A DNA stretch of 64,000 nucleotides from positions 1-64,000 of the forward strand of contig CAITWF010000069.1 in NCBI GenBank assembly GCA_903896015.1, in the 5' to 3' direction. Below are positions 8,351 through 19,537 of this stretch, piece after piece. Below the pieces are notes generated by a model. The model saw only the letters and a program-made list of their open reading frames with translations. It did no database searches and had not been told where the DNA came from. The position numbers and the translations under genes are program-made. This DNA is from an uncultured Opitutia bacterium (GTDB lineage Bacteria > Verrucomicrobiota > Verrucomicrobiia > Opitutales > Opitutaceae). Positions within the stretch are counted from its first letter, which is position 1. Each line of letters starts with the position of its first letter.

Positions 8351-10426
8351 TCAGAAGCTGATCGCCTCGACCTGGACGTTGAAGCCGAAGTGGCTTTCGC
8401 GGCGCGGGCCCGAGTAAAGGCTGACGACGTAGGAAATCCGCCACGTGCGATCGAGGTCCTGCACGACGCCGTAGGCCTGCTCATTGAAGCGCCGCGTGCG
8501 GGCATCGTAGCGTAGCCGGGTAAGCGCAGAGAAGCTGTCATTCACGCGGAGGCGACCGTCGAACTGGTAGTCTTGGATCTGGTGGCGGAGAAAATTATTT
8601 GAAACGCGCGCGGACCACGCTGCGCCGTCGTGGATTTTGAGCCCGGAGTTGAATTCCTGCAGCGTGCCGGTCTGCGGGGTGAGGCGCGAGTAGGCGTCGA
8701 CGCTTAACCAGCGTGCCGGGGCAAACGCGACGTCGGTATGCAGGTCGGTGAGTGGGCGCTGGCCGGGCGCACGCTTGAAGCGAAAATCGCTCGCGATGTT
8801 CAGCGAAAAAAGATCGCGGGAACCGTAAGTGCCGTCGCGGGTTTGGATCGTGTTGTCGAGGCCGAGACGAAGGGTGTTGGTCGCGTGAAGCGCGTCGAGG
8901 TTGCGCGTGTCGCCGAGCCCGAGCGGCGGCAGATAGGTCGAGAACGTTTCCCGATCGATCTGAGGAATTTGCGCGCTGCCCTTGTCGGCTTCAGGGATGT
9001 AGCGGTAGCTGAGGCGCGGAGTGACGAGGTGACGGAGACCGTCGATGCCCCAGACGGTGTTTTTGTAGTCGAAGGTGCCTGCGGCGCGCAGTGCGGTGTC
9101 GAAACCGACCTCGCCGAGCGTGCGGGTGTAATTGCCAGCGCGGATGGCGCCAAGGGTGTCGGCGTAGTGCGTGACGCGCGCGCCGACGATCGGGGTAAAC
9201 GCGAACCACTCGGTTGGCGCGATGGGGCGTTCGAGGGCGTAGTAGGCGTCGAGCCTGGTGCTTTGCAGGCGGGGGCCGCCGAGCGGCTCGGTCTCGCGGA
9301 GGACGGCGGCGCTGGCGTTGAAGAGTTCATAGATGCCCGCGGCGACGGGGAGCGGCATCAGATCGAAACGGATTTCGGGTAGTCGCTCCTGCGCGACATC
9401 GAAGTTGTTCGGCTGCGCACGGGTGAACGCGGAGACGAAAAAGTTTTTCCCGGCGTACGTCGCTTCGGCAAACGTGTCAGGCTCCTGCACGGGGAAGAAT
9501 TCACGCGGACGAAAATCACGGAGCACCTCGGAGTCTTTCCACCAGTTGAGTTCGGCGGTGAGGGAAAGGTTATCGGTGATTTTCTGCGCGTGCTGCCACT
9601 CGATGTAAGCGCGGTTGTCGGGCACGGGGCGGCCGAGCACATCGACACCCTTGTTGCCGCGATCGTTGATGTAGCCGGTGCGGAAGAAACCGTTCGCATC
9701 GGCGCCTTCCGCTCCCCGCGAATAGCCTCCGCCCGGCCCGATCATTACGCCGCGGTTGCTGTAGAGCGCGGTGTCGAGGCCGAGGAGCACGCCGGCGGTC
9801 GTGGGCAGATGAATGTCGACGGAAGCGTAGGCGCCGAGTTTGCTGTCGAAGCCACCGTCGCCCGCGAGGTGCATCGAAAATGAATCGTGGATATCCTGGG
9901 TGAGTTTCGGCAGCGGAATAAAACGCATGGGGCCGATGCCAAGGACGGAGTTTTCGGTGCGGAGACGCTGGTTAGGCGCGTAGATGATTTTCTCCGCCGT
10001 CATCGCCGGTTGCCATGGCCCGGGCTCGCCGTAAGTCAGGGTCGCGTGCGTGATCGTGATCTCTGCGACCGTTCCGGAGGCGGAATCACCGGAGACATAG
10101 TAGGGATCAACGCCGAGCCGGACGTGATCGGCGGTGAACGTGCCGTCGGTGCGGTGGTACGTGAGGTGCTCGGCGAGCAAACGCGTGGCGCCGCGGGTCG
10201 CGACAACGTGCCCGATGGCGGTGACCAGCGTGCGGGTTTTGCTATCGAGGTGGATTTCGTCGGCCGTGACGAGGATCGAGCCGTCGGCAATGCGCGCGTG
10301 GCCGATCAGGCGGGTTTCGGTGTCGTTGGCGTCTAGCGAGTCCGAACTAAAGACAAGTTCGCCCGGCTGGGCGCGCAGGACGACAGCGGCGCACACTGAA
10401 AAGAGGAGGAATAAACGGCGAAACAC
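8351..10426 (-). CDS. lptD: LptD/OstA-type outer-membrane assembly protein
   Basis: A 691-residue protein with a signal peptide (MFRRLFLLFSVCAAVVLRAQ). An N-terminal OstA-like beta-jellyroll follows (residues ~25-150; repeats of the type LIGHARIADGSILVTADEIHLD), then a long beta-barrel region to the C-terminus. LptD inserts lipopolysaccharide into the outer leaflet. The size is in the usual 650-800 range. It is divergent from ppc, and the rRNA methyltransferase gene follows 4 bp downstream. Its presence is strong evidence of an LPS-type outer membrane. Confidence 0.87.
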   Translation of the reverse strand: MFRRLFLLFSVCAAVVLRAQPGELVFSSDSLDANDTETRLIGHARIADGSILVTADEIHLDSKTRTLVTAIGHVVATRGATRLLAEHLTYHRTDGTFTADHVRLGVDPYYVSGDSASGTVAEITITHATLTYGEPGPWQPAMTAEKIIYAPNQRLRTENSVLGIGPMRFIPLPKLTQDIHDSFSMHLAGDGGFDSKLGAYASVDIHLPTTAGVLLGLDTALYSNRGVMIGPGGGYSRGAEGADANGFFRTGYINDRGNKGVDVLGRPVPDNRAYIEWQHAQKITDNLSLTAELNWWKDSEVLRDFRPREFFPVQEPDTFAEATYAGKNFFVSAFTRAQPNNFDVAQERLPEIRFDLMPLPVAAGIYELFNASAAVLRETEPLGGPRLQSTRLDAYYALERPIAPTEWFAFTPIVGARVTHYADTLGAIRAGNYTRTLGEVGFDTALRAAGTFDYKNTVWGIDGLRHLVTPRLSYRYIPEADKGSAQIPQIDRETFSTYLPPLGLGDTRNLDALHATNTLRLGLDNTIQTRDGTYGSRDLFSLNIASDFRFKRAPGQRPLTDLHTDVAFAPARWLSVDAYSRLTPQTGTLQEFNSGLKIHDGAAWSARVSNNFLRHQIQDYQFDGRLRVNDSFSALTRLRYDARTRRFNEQAYGVVQDLDRTWRISYVVSLYSGPRRESHFGFNVQVEAISF

Positions 10427-10533
10427 GCGCGGAGCAAAGAAGGCGCGTCCGGCGCAAGCAAGCCTGCGCGAGCGCGAATATGGCGCGATTTCGGCTTTTG
10501 CTTCGCGCGCCTCCGCGCATCGTTACTCCCGCC

Positions 10534-13299
10534 ATGCCTGCTTCCCGCTCCTCCACAGCGCTCAAAGAACTCTCCGCCCTCCGCGCCGAAGTGCGGGCGC
10601 TCGGCAGTGCGTTGGGGCGCGTGATTACGCGGCTGGAGGGCCCGGAGGCGTTTGAAACGGTGGAGGCTCTACGCCGACTCGCTAAGGCACGGCGAGCGGG
10701 CGATGCGAAATCCGCGGGGCAACTTGCCGCAGTCGTCGCCGGGCTCGCACCGGAGACCGCATTTAACCAGGCGATGGCGTTCACACTCTATTTCGAGCTC
10801 GTGAACCTCGCGGAAGAAAATTTCCGCATCATGCTTTTGCGGCGCCGACGCGCCGCCCGCCTCGGTGGAGCAACGGCTGTGGCCGCGCAGCCGATGAGGG
10901 AAAGCATCGAGGCGGGGGTGGCGGAACTGAAGCGCGAGGGCGTGGACACGGAGGCGATGCAGACGCTGGTCGATCGGCTCGCGATCGAGTTGGTGTTCAC
11001 GGCGCATCCTACCGAGTCGAAGCGCCGCACCGTGCTGGCGAAGCTACGCCGTCTCGGCGAAATCCTGCGCGCGCGGGCGCATCCTGAACTAACCGCCGAT
11101 CCGGCGGTGCTGGAGCCGGAGTGCGTCGAGCGCGAGATTGCGTCGTTGTGGCTCACGGACCGGAGCCGTTCCGCGCGACCGGAGGTGACCGACGAGGCGC
11201 GCACGGGCCTGTGGTATTTCGATACGACGCTATTTGAAACGCTGCCGCGTCTGCACGACGATCTCTCGCGTGCGCTCGCGCAGCATTTTCCGGGTGTGCG
11301 GGCGCCTGAGCGGTGGCTGACCTTCGGCTCTTGGATCGGTGGCGATCGCGACGGCAACCCCAACGTCACGGCCGCCGTCACCGCCGAGGTGCTTTTGCTC
11401 AACCGGCGACTCGCGATCGAGAAGGCCCGGCTCGCGGCCCGCGAACTCGCCCGCACGCTGACCGTGAGCGATCGGCGCGACTCGGTTGTGCCGGCGCTCA
11501 GCCGCGCGCTGCGCGAAAATCTCCATCTTTCCAAACACATCGAGGAGCTGAGCCGGCGCTACCCGCACGAGCCCTATCGGCTGTTGTTGGGCGTTCTGCG
11601 CGAGCGGCTCGCGCAGGCGGTCGGTGAAGTACGCGATGGGCGCGTGCTCGCCGCCGAATCTGTCATCGGCACGTGCCTCGGCGAGGAGACGGTGAAGGAA
11701 ACGCTCGCGACCATCCGCGAAAGTCTCGCGGCTGGCCGCGGCGCGTTGCTGGTCGAAGGAGAATTGCGGCGGGCGCTCCAGCAGCTCGCGGTCTTCGGTC
11801 TGCATACGGCGCGTTTGGATTTGCGGCAGCATTCCTCGCAGCATGAGGCCGCGGTGGCGGAGGTGTTGGCACGGCCAGACTACGCAAGACTTAGTGAGCA
11901 GGAAAAACGTGCGCTGCTGCTCGCGAAGATTCCCGTCGCGGGTCCGCTCGGAAACGCTGAGCTGGCGGCACTGTCCGCGGCGACCCGTCACGTCGTCGAG
12001 CCGCTCGCGCTCGCGGCGCGCGTGACGGCGAAGTTCGGCCCCTCGGCGCTCGGCATTTACGTCGTAAGCATGACCGACGACGTGTCGGACGTGCTGGAGG
12101 TTGAGTTGCTACAAGCGCTCACCGGCGCCGCGCTGCCGATCGCGCCGCTATTTGAGACGCTCGATGACTTGCAACGAGCGCCGGAGATTTTGACGGCGTT
12201 GTTCACGCTGCCAGGCCGGGTCGCACCGGCGCATCAGCACGTGATGCTGGGCTATTCGGACTCGAACAAAGACTGCGGCTACCTCACCGCCAACTGGGCG
12301 CTCTACGCCGCCCAAGACGAGATCGCGCGTGTCGGCGTGGAGCACGGTGTGAAGCTCACGCTCTTTCACGGTCGCGGCGGCAGTGTCGCGCGCGGCGGCG
12401 GCCCCGCGGCCAAAGCGATCCTCGCGCAACCGGCGGGGCTGCGCGACGGCGGCATCCGCGTGACGGAGCAGGGGGAGGTCCTCTCCACGCGCTACCACGA
12501 TCCTGATTTGGCGCACCGCATCCTCGAGCAGATGGCCTACGGCGTCATGCTCGGCACGCACGCCGCGACGCAGGCGCCGGCCGTGCCCGACAAATGGCGC
12601 GACGCGATGACAACGATGAGCGCGGCGGGTTTCGCGGCCTACAAGACCCTGGTGCACGACGATCCCGATTTTCTGTTGTTCTGGAAACAGGCCACGCCGA
12701 TCGACGAAATCTCGAATCTCAAATTCGGTTCGCGCCCGACGTTTCGGCGCAACACGACTAGCGTCGAGGACCTGCGTGCGATCCCGTGGGTGTTCTCGTG
12801 GATGCAGAGCCGGTTTAATTTTCCCGGCTGGTTCGGACTCGGCAGCGGCCTCGACGCCGTGCTTCGCACCCGCCCGCGCGGACGGCGCCTACTGCGGGAG
12901 ATGCACGCGAATTGGCCGTTTTTCCAGACGCTCATCGACAACGCCCAGCTCACGATGCGCAAGGCGGACATGGGCATTGCCGGCATCTACGCCTCGCTGG
13001 TGGAAGACGAAAAAATCCGCCGTCGCATTCTCGCTTTGCTTGAGGCCGAGTTTGCGCGCACCGAAGCCGCCATCCTCGCGATTACCGGCCAGCGGCAGTT
13101 GCTCGCGCGCGAGCCGGTGCTGCGCCAGTCCGTCGAGCTGCGCAATCCTTACATCGATCCGCTCAACTATCTCCAAGTGGAAATGCTCCGACGATTGCGC
13201 TCGCGCCGGGCCTCCAACGCCGCCGCGGAGGAGTCGATCCGCGCGGTGGTCGAGCTCACGATCAATGGCATCTCGGCTGGGTTGAAAAATACGGGCTAG
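10534..13299 (+). CDS. ppc: Phosphoenolpyruvate carboxylase
   Basis: A 921-residue PEP carboxylase, which fixes bicarbonate onto PEP to replenish oxaloacetate. Diagnostic sites are FTAHPTESKRRT (catalytic His), GSWIGGDRDGNPNVT, GYSDSNKDCGYL and FHGRGGSVARGGGP, plus a C-terminal RNPYIDPLNYLQVEMLRRLR. ATG 10534 is taken as the start; an in-frame upstream ATG would add 18 basic residues. It is divergent from lptD, separated by about 107 bp that should hold both promoters. Confidence 0.96.
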   Translation: MPASRSSTALKELSALRAEVRALGSALGRVITRLEGPEAFETVEALRRLAKARRAGDAKSAGQLAAVVAGLAPETAFNQAMAFTLYFELVNLAEENFRIMLLRRRRAARLGGATAVAAQPMRESIEAGVAELKREGVDTEAMQTLVDRLAIELVFTAHPTESKRRTVLAKLRRLGEILRARAHPELTADPAVLEPECVEREIASLWLTDRSRSARPEVTDEARTGLWYFDTTLFETLPRLHDDLSRALAQHFPGVRAPERWLTFGSWIGGDRDGNPNVTAAVTAEVLLLNRRLAIEKARLAARELARTLTVSDRRDSVVPALSRALRENLHLSKHIEELSRRYPHEPYRLLLGVLRERLAQAVGEVRDGRVLAAESVIGTCLGEETVKETLATIRESLAAGRGALLVEGELRRALQQLAVFGLHTARLDLRQHSSQHEAAVAEVLARPDYARLSEQEKRALLLAKIPVAGPLGNAELAALSAATRHVVEPLALAARVTAKFGPSALGIYVVSMTDDVSDVLEVELLQALTGAALPIAPLFETLDDLQRAPEILTALFTLPGRVAPAHQHVMLGYSDSNKDCGYLTANWALYAAQDEIARVGVEHGVKLTLFHGRGGSVARGGGPAAKAILAQPAGLRDGGIRVTEQGEVLSTRYHDPDLAHRILEQMAYGVMLGTHAATQAPAVPDKWRDAMTTMSAAGFAAYKTLVHDDPDFLLFWKQATPIDEISNLKFGSRPTFRRNTTSVEDLRAIPWVFSWMQSRFNFPGWFGLGSGLDAVLRTRPRGRRLLREMHANWPFFQTLIDNAQLTMRKADMGIAGIYASLVEDEKIRRRILALLEAEFARTEAAILAITGQRQLLAREPVLRQSVELRNPYIDPLNYLQVEMLRRLRSRRASNAAAEESIRAVVELTINGISAGLKNTG

Positions 13300-13346
13300 A
13301 CCGCCGCGCGTGCGTGGGGCACGTTGAACGCAACCCAACCCCGCGC

Positions 13347-15552
<2,206 letters not shown>

Positions 15553-15563
<11 letters not shown>

Positions 15564-16242
15564 ACGGTGGCGGGATCGCTTTGCCGACGCGCTCGTAGTC
15601 GGAAAACGTCACGGTCATGTCGGCGTCGAGCGACTTGAAGAAAAACGCGCGCCCGCGCACGTGGGTCGTGACCGCTTGCGGCAAACTCGGCCGGCCCTCG
15701 CTGGGTGCAGAGTAGGTAAGCGCCGTTTTCATCTCGGCGATTTTCACGCCGAGAGTGGGGCTGAACTCGCCCGTGCTCGCTAGTTCGATTTCGGCGATCG
15801 TTGCGGTCGGTTTGTGCACGACAATCGTCACGCGCAGAAATGCCGCGGTCCGATCGTCGGCTTCGCCGGGTTTCATTTTCAGCCGAAAGGTGGTGCGCTC
15901 GGGGGTGTCGGCCGCGACCTCGGCGCTCGGCAGATCGAACTGATCGGTGAGCTTGGGCGCGGTGCCGCCACGCGAACGGCGCGAGCGGATTTCGCCGTAG
16001 TCCCGCGCTTCGTCTGCGGTGGGGGCACGGCCGTCTTTTTGGATGAGCGTCCAGCGATCGAATTCGGGCTTGTCGGCGGCGCAGTGTTCGACGGTGGATT
16101 TGCCCTCGGCGGCGGTGGTCTGATTAAACGCCCAGCCGATCGGCGCATCGGCGCGAAATTTCTCCACCGCGGCGGTGAGTAACGGCGGCGGCGCGGCGAG
16201 CGCGGACGAGGCAAAGGCGAGAAACACAACGGGCAGACGCAT
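15553..16242 (-). CDS. Secreted hypothetical protein
   Basis: A 229-residue protein with a clear signal peptide (MRLPVVFLAFASSALAAPP), so probably periplasmic. The body is rich in beta-type segments and contains one Cys. No family recognised. ATG 16242 was preferred to an upstream start because it puts the signal peptide at the N-terminus. It converges on and overlaps glgB by 11 bp. Confidence 0.7.
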
Positions 16243-16339
16243 CGCGCCGTGAAAGCGGAACGCCCGCCGTGAAGCAACGCGCATTGTTTCGATCTAAGAA
16301 ACGGCACGGAGTCGCGTGATCTCAATGAACCCACAACCC

Positions 16340-16345
16340 GGAGGA
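16340..16345 (+). promoter_or_regulatory. Strong Shine-Dalgarno of TonB-like gene
   Basis: GGAGGA is placed 7 bp before ATG 16353. It is one of few textbook ribosome binding sites in this window and fixes the start of the TonB-like gene. Confidence 0.8.
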
Positions 16346-16352
16346 AATAATT

Positions 16353-17021
16353 ATGGAACGCCACTTCATCCTGCCCGCCACAATTGCGGCCGCGCTGCAC
16401 GCGGGGCTGCTGTTCGGAATTCGCTCTCACACTGACGATCTACCGCCGACGATCGGGAAAATTATTCAAAGGTGGCCGACGGAACCTCTGCCGCCGGAAC
16501 TGACACCGCCACCCGAGGCGCACGACGAGGAGCCGGCCGCAACGAAAGGAACTGCGGGCGACCCACCGCCAATGCAACCGGAGCGTCCTGAGCCGTCACG
16601 GCCGACTGATTTCACCTTCGATCCGCCGCAGAGCGAGAGGACCGTGAACATTGATGTGAAATCGGCGATTCCCGGACCGCGCGGCGATCCGTTCGGAGAT
16701 GACGTTGGCGACAAAGCGGGGCCGGGAGTTCTTCGGATCATCGATCTGGATGGCGCACCACGGGCGCGGTTGCAAGCGACGCCGAATTATCCGTTTGAGG
16801 CAAAGAGCCGCGGGCTCTCAGGCGAGGTGCTGGTGGAATTTTTAGTCGATGAAAGTGGCGCCGTCTTCGAACTGCGCGTCCTGCGGTCGAGCGATCGGAT
16901 GTTTGAGGAGGCGGCGTTGCGGGCGGTGGCACGGTGGAAATTTGAGCCGGGCCGGCGCGACGGACGGATTGTGCGGTTCAAGATGTCGGTGCCGATTGTG
17001 TTTCGGCTCGACGAAAATTAA
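16353..17021 (+). CDS. TonB family energy transducer
   Basis: A 222-residue TonB-like protein. The N-terminal hydrophobic anchor is HFILPATIAAALHAGLLFGI, followed by a Pro/Glu-rich periplasmic linker (residues ~35-100) and a C-terminal TonB domain (~140-222) with ATPNYPFEAKSRGLSGEVLVEF and AVARWKFEPGRR. It should couple inner-membrane proton motive force to TonB receptors such as the one at 53.7 kb. No ExbB/ExbD genes are adjacent. The 2.5-kb insertion element starts 16 bp after its stop codon. Confidence 0.88.
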   Translation: MERHFILPATIAAALHAGLLFGIRSHTDDLPPTIGKIIQRWPTEPLPPELTPPPEAHDEEPAATKGTAGDPPPMQPERPEPSRPTDFTFDPPQSERTVNIDVKSAIPGPRGDPFGDDVGDKAGPGVLRIIDLDGAPRARLQATPNYPFEAKSRGLSGEVLVEFLVDESGAVFELRVLRSSDRMFEEAALRAVARWKFEPGRRDGRIVRFKMSVPIVFRLDEN

Positions 17022-17029
17022 GCGACATA

Positions 17030-17037
17030 GCTCAGGC
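17030..17037. repeat. Left target-site duplication of the 17.0-19.5 kb element
   Basis: GCTCAGGC directly abuts the left inverted repeat and recurs exactly next to the right inverted repeat at 19530-19537. The next base (G) is also shared, so the duplication is 8 or 9 bp. IS903-type elements are known to make 9-bp duplications. Confidence 0.85.
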
Positions 17038-17056
17038 GGCTCTGTTGCATAAATCG
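17038..17056 (+). repeat. Left terminal inverted repeat
   Basis: GGCTCTGTTGCATAAATCG resembles the GGCTTTGTTGAATAAA terminal repeats of the IS5 family, IS903 group. It matches the complement of 19511-19529 at 14 of 19 positions. Confidence 0.85.
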
Positions 17057-17081
17057 TGTTCGTCCGCGGGAAGGCACCAGG

Positions 17082-18011
17082 TCAAGCCGCCGAGACGGTG
17101 GCTGGAGTGGGCCAACGGTTGAGAAGCTGAGCACGAAGCAGCGCTTCGTGCTCCTGATTGGGAGCACGGCGAGAACGAAGCCGCTGGCCGAAAGCAGCTT
17201 TGAGGCGGTGCATGGCGGACTCAGCGAGGGAGCGGCGATGGTAATTGACCGCGAGTTTCCAACCTTTGCGGCCGAGGAACCGTGCCTCTTCGACGGCGCG
17301 GTTGCGTTCGCGCCAGTCGGCGTCGGGGTGCAGCACAGCCCGATTGCCCGGTGGCGAAAGCAAGTGGGCGCGATGCCGTCTAGCCGCAGCGTAGCACATG
17401 CGCCGGCCATAGGCGCCGTCGCCAGTGACGACGGTGCCGTGGCCGGGCTGTGCGGCCGCGAGCACATCGCCGAGTACCTGCGAGTCGTGTAACTGACAGG
17501 AGGTGACGACGCCGGCGACCCCGAGCGAGGTTGTCGGATCAACGCCGAGGTGGATTTTGCGATCCGTCCGACGCTGGAAGCCATGCACCGTGGTGAGCCA
17601 GGTGCCGGGGCCGCGGATCTGGAGCCCAGTGGAATCAACCACGATACATCCGCCAGCCTTGGTCCAAGGCGGCAACGTCACGGCCGTGCGCCGGCGGCAG
17701 AGCGTGGACGGGTCAGGCACCGACAATGCGTGCAACCCGGCGAGCTCGAGCACCGAGCGGAGCAAGCCGACAGTCTGCCGCAGCGGAAGCCGATCGACCT
17801 GTTGGAGCACCAACCCGAGCATGATCACAGCTTCCGGATACACGGGCGGACGGCCGCGCTTGCCGGTGGCAACCGGCTGGCCCCACTGGCGCTCGAGGTC
17901 GTTCCCGAGATAAACGGTGAGGCTGCCGCGTTGGCGGAGCGCCCGATTATAGGCGGACCAGTGCGGAACATGCTTGCAGGGTGGGCGTCCTAGGCGAGTG
18001 TTCAGCTGCAC
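17082..18011 (-). CDS. IS5-family (IS903-like) DDE transposase
   Basis: A 309-residue full-length transposase. The N-terminal WSAYNRALRQRGSLT is the IS903-type start region. The catalytic triad appears as IVVDSTGL (Asp), VTGDGAYG (Asp) and RRSLAESAMHRLKAAFG (Glu in the R-x2-E-x-R/K-type helix). The stop lies 44 bp from the left inverted repeat, as expected. The start is GTG 18011, only 2 bp from the tnpB ATG on the other strand, so its promoter must lie within or beyond tnpB's 5' end. It looks intact and potentially active. Confidence 0.93.
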   Translation of the reverse strand: MQLNTRLGRPPCKHVPHWSAYNRALRQRGSLTVYLGNDLERQWGQPVATGKRGRPPVYPEAVIMLGLVLQQVDRLPLRQTVGLLRSVLELAGLHALSVPDPSTLCRRRTAVTLPPWTKAGGCIVVDSTGLQIRGPGTWLTTVHGFQRRTDRKIHLGVDPTTSLGVAGVVTSCQLHDSQVLGDVLAAAQPGHGTVVTGDGAYGRRMCYAAARRHRAHLLSPPGNRAVLHPDADWRERNRAVEEARFLGRKGWKLAVNYHRRSLAESAMHRLKAAFGQRLRSRRAPNQEHEALLRAQLLNRWPTPATVSAA

Positions 18012-18013
18012 AC

Positions 18014-19492
18014 ATGCGGAGCGCTAACCCAAAAGTTGAGGACGACCTTCCGCAGGAGGAGTTCCTGCCACCACAGACGCTGCGCCGTCGCGTGCGAGCA
18101 TCGGGGGCTGTGCTGATGGCGCAGGAAGCTGCCGCCCAGATCCGCAACGACGTGTACGCCGAGCTGCGCACGGCGCACCGCGCCCGCACAAAGCCGCCGT
18201 CGAAGATCGACCTCAAGAAAACGCTCAAGCATGCGCCGTCCGCCGTTGCCTTGGGTCGGGCGAAGCAGGTGCAATACGCAGTCGACGATGCCTGCGCGAT
18301 GTTCGCGTCCTATCGGAGCAACTTTTTCGAGTGGGCGAAGGATCCTGCTTCGCGACCTGGCCAACCGAAGCCGCCGAACTTCCATCGCCGAGGACAGCGT
18401 GCCCGGGTGCGGCTCGACTCCCAAGACTTCACGGTGAGTGACGACCGCCTGTATCTGCCCGAGTCACTCGGACTCGGGGTCATGGCATTGGTTGATCGCG
18501 ACGGCGAATCGCTCCTTCGCCCCGGCGACCGGCTCGTGGAAGTGCGAATTGAGCCGTGCCGTTCGCGCCAGTGGGTGCACGTCGACTTGGTGATCCGATG
18601 CAAACCCGCGCGGCTGACACCTCGCCTGCTGCTGCGCGGCACGCTCTTAGCGGATCTCGGCGTGGCCCGACTCATCACCTGTCTCGATGACGAGAACCTG
18701 CTGGCGTTCTTCGTGGATGGCGGCGTCGCCAAGGCGATCCTGCAACGGGGCGCCAAGTGGCACGCGCAGCTCCGGAGCGAGTCGAAACTGGACCTCCGTC
18801 ACGGCGAACGCCGGGCCGGGCAACTGGCGTCTCGCAGCGCCCGTCAGATGGATGACTTGATGAAGAAAGTGGCGCTGCTGGTGGTGACCTACGCGCAGGC
18901 CAAGCATCTCGCCCGGTTAGTCGTGGGCCGCAACGTGGACTGGAAGGGGGTGGAGATGGGAAAGCGCCAGAACCAACTCTTCACGTTCATCCCGCACGCG
19001 AAGCTGATCGCGGCCCTGCGCACGAAGTGCCAGCGGGCCGGCATTGAATTTATCGAGACCGAGGAGTCGTACACGTCCAAGACGGACCCTCTCGCCCAAG
19101 AGGCGATGGGGCCGAAACCGGAGGGTTACCGCTGGCTGGGATCACGCTGCACTCGTGGCAGCTTTCGTTCCAGCATGGGGTATGTCCTGCAGGCGGACGT
19201 GAATGGCTGCATCGGACTCGGTCGAAAAGTAGGAGGTGAGGAGTGGCTGGCGGTCTTCCGTCAAAAACTCGGAGCCTCTCCGGGCACAAGGCTCGTGCCC
19301 CGGAAAGTCCACGTGAATGGAGTCGGACCGGAATCAAGCCCGGCCGCCGGGATCAGGCATCCTCGCCTGTCGTCCCCCAGAGCGTGGATGAGTACGCAAG
19401 TTGCGCTGGTCAAGGCCGGGCTGCTGCCCGACCTCCAGTTGGTCGCTGTCGCGACTCATAAACCCACTCAGGAACTCCCCATGGCGGCCTAA
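18014..19492 (+). CDS. tnpB: TnpB-family RNA-guided nuclease with variant RuvC site
   Basis: A 492-residue protein of the IS200/IS605 OrfB (TnpB) family, ancestral to Cas12. The RuvC-I Asp is in LADLGVARLITC (D214), the central helices include KLDLRHGERRAGQLASRSAR, and the RuvC-III Asp is in QADVNG (D395). The usual RuvC-II Glu (xVIEDL type) is replaced by VVGRNVDWK, while TEESYTSK (E350/E351) holds acidic residues in a motif typical of one TnpB subgroup. The four-Cys zinc ribbon is absent. ATG 18014 is preferred to GTG 17981. The C-terminal ~90 residues are Pro/Gly-rich and may mainly reflect overlapping guide-RNA sequence. Nuclease activity is not proven; the frame is fully open. Confidence 0.85.
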   Translation: MRSANPKVEDDLPQEEFLPPQTLRRRVRASGAVLMAQEAAAQIRNDVYAELRTAHRARTKPPSKIDLKKTLKHAPSAVALGRAKQVQYAVDDACAMFASYRSNFFEWAKDPASRPGQPKPPNFHRRGQRARVRLDSQDFTVSDDRLYLPESLGLGVMALVDRDGESLLRPGDRLVEVRIEPCRSRQWVHVDLVIRCKPARLTPRLLLRGTLLADLGVARLITCLDDENLLAFFVDGGVAKAILQRGAKWHAQLRSESKLDLRHGERRAGQLASRSARQMDDLMKKVALLVVTYAQAKHLARLVVGRNVDWKGVEMGKRQNQLFTFIPHAKLIAALRTKCQRAGIEFIETEESYTSKTDPLAQEAMGPKPEGYRWLGSRCTRGSFRSSMGYVLQADVNGCIGLGRKVGGEEWLAVFRQKLGASPGTRLVPRKVHVNGVGPESSPAAGIRHPRLSSPRAWMSTQVALVKAGLLPDLQLVAVATHKPTQELPMAA

Positions 19493-19529
19493 CCGCCTCG
19501 GGTCTCATCCTGGATTATTCAACAAAGCC
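19275..19529 (+). ncRNA. Candidate omega-RNA (reRNA) overlapping the tnpB 3' end
   Basis: The last 220 bp of tnpB plus the 37 bp up to the element border hold a run of hairpins: 19279-19304 (TCCGGGCAC / GTGCCCCGGA with a bulge), 19339-19351 (CCCGG / CCGGG), 19354-19369 (CAGGC / GCCTG) and 19483-19497 (GGCGG / CCGCC across the stop codon). TnpB guide RNAs usually occupy exactly this position and read into the flank for their guide. The right inverted repeat contains TTCAAC (19517-19522), similar to the scaffold end reported for several TnpB RNAs. This is inference from position and structure. Confidence 0.4.
19511..19529 (-). repeat. Right terminal inverted repeat
   Basis: The complement reads GGCTTTGTTGAATAATCCA, closer to the classical IS903 repeat than the left end is. 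It lies 18 bp beyond the tnpB stop codon. Confidence 0.85.
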
Positions 19530-19537
19530 GCTCAGGC
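19530..19537. repeat. Right target-site duplication
   Basis: GCTCAGGC, identical to 17030-17037. It contains the stop codon region of the GreA-like gene (stop at 19532-19534), so the duplication left that gene's end intact. Confidence 0.85.

Larger units (their letters stand above)
17038..19529. mobile_element. 2.49-kb IS5/IS903-like element carrying transposase and TnpB
   Basis: Imperfect terminal inverted repeats (GGCTCTGTTGCATAAATCG at 17038-17056, and 19511-19529 whose complement is GGCTTTGTTGAATAATCCA; 14 of 19 match) bound the element, with an 8/9-bp target duplication outside. Inside are a minus-strand DDE transposase (17082-18011) and a plus-strand tnpB (18014-19492) that start back to back. 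A plain IS903-type element would be about 1.05 kb, so the extra ~1.45 kb is the tnpB unit. Either tnpB is a passenger of the element or it was inserted later; the sequence alone does not decide. The element lies between two convergent genes and breaks neither. Confidence 0.85.
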
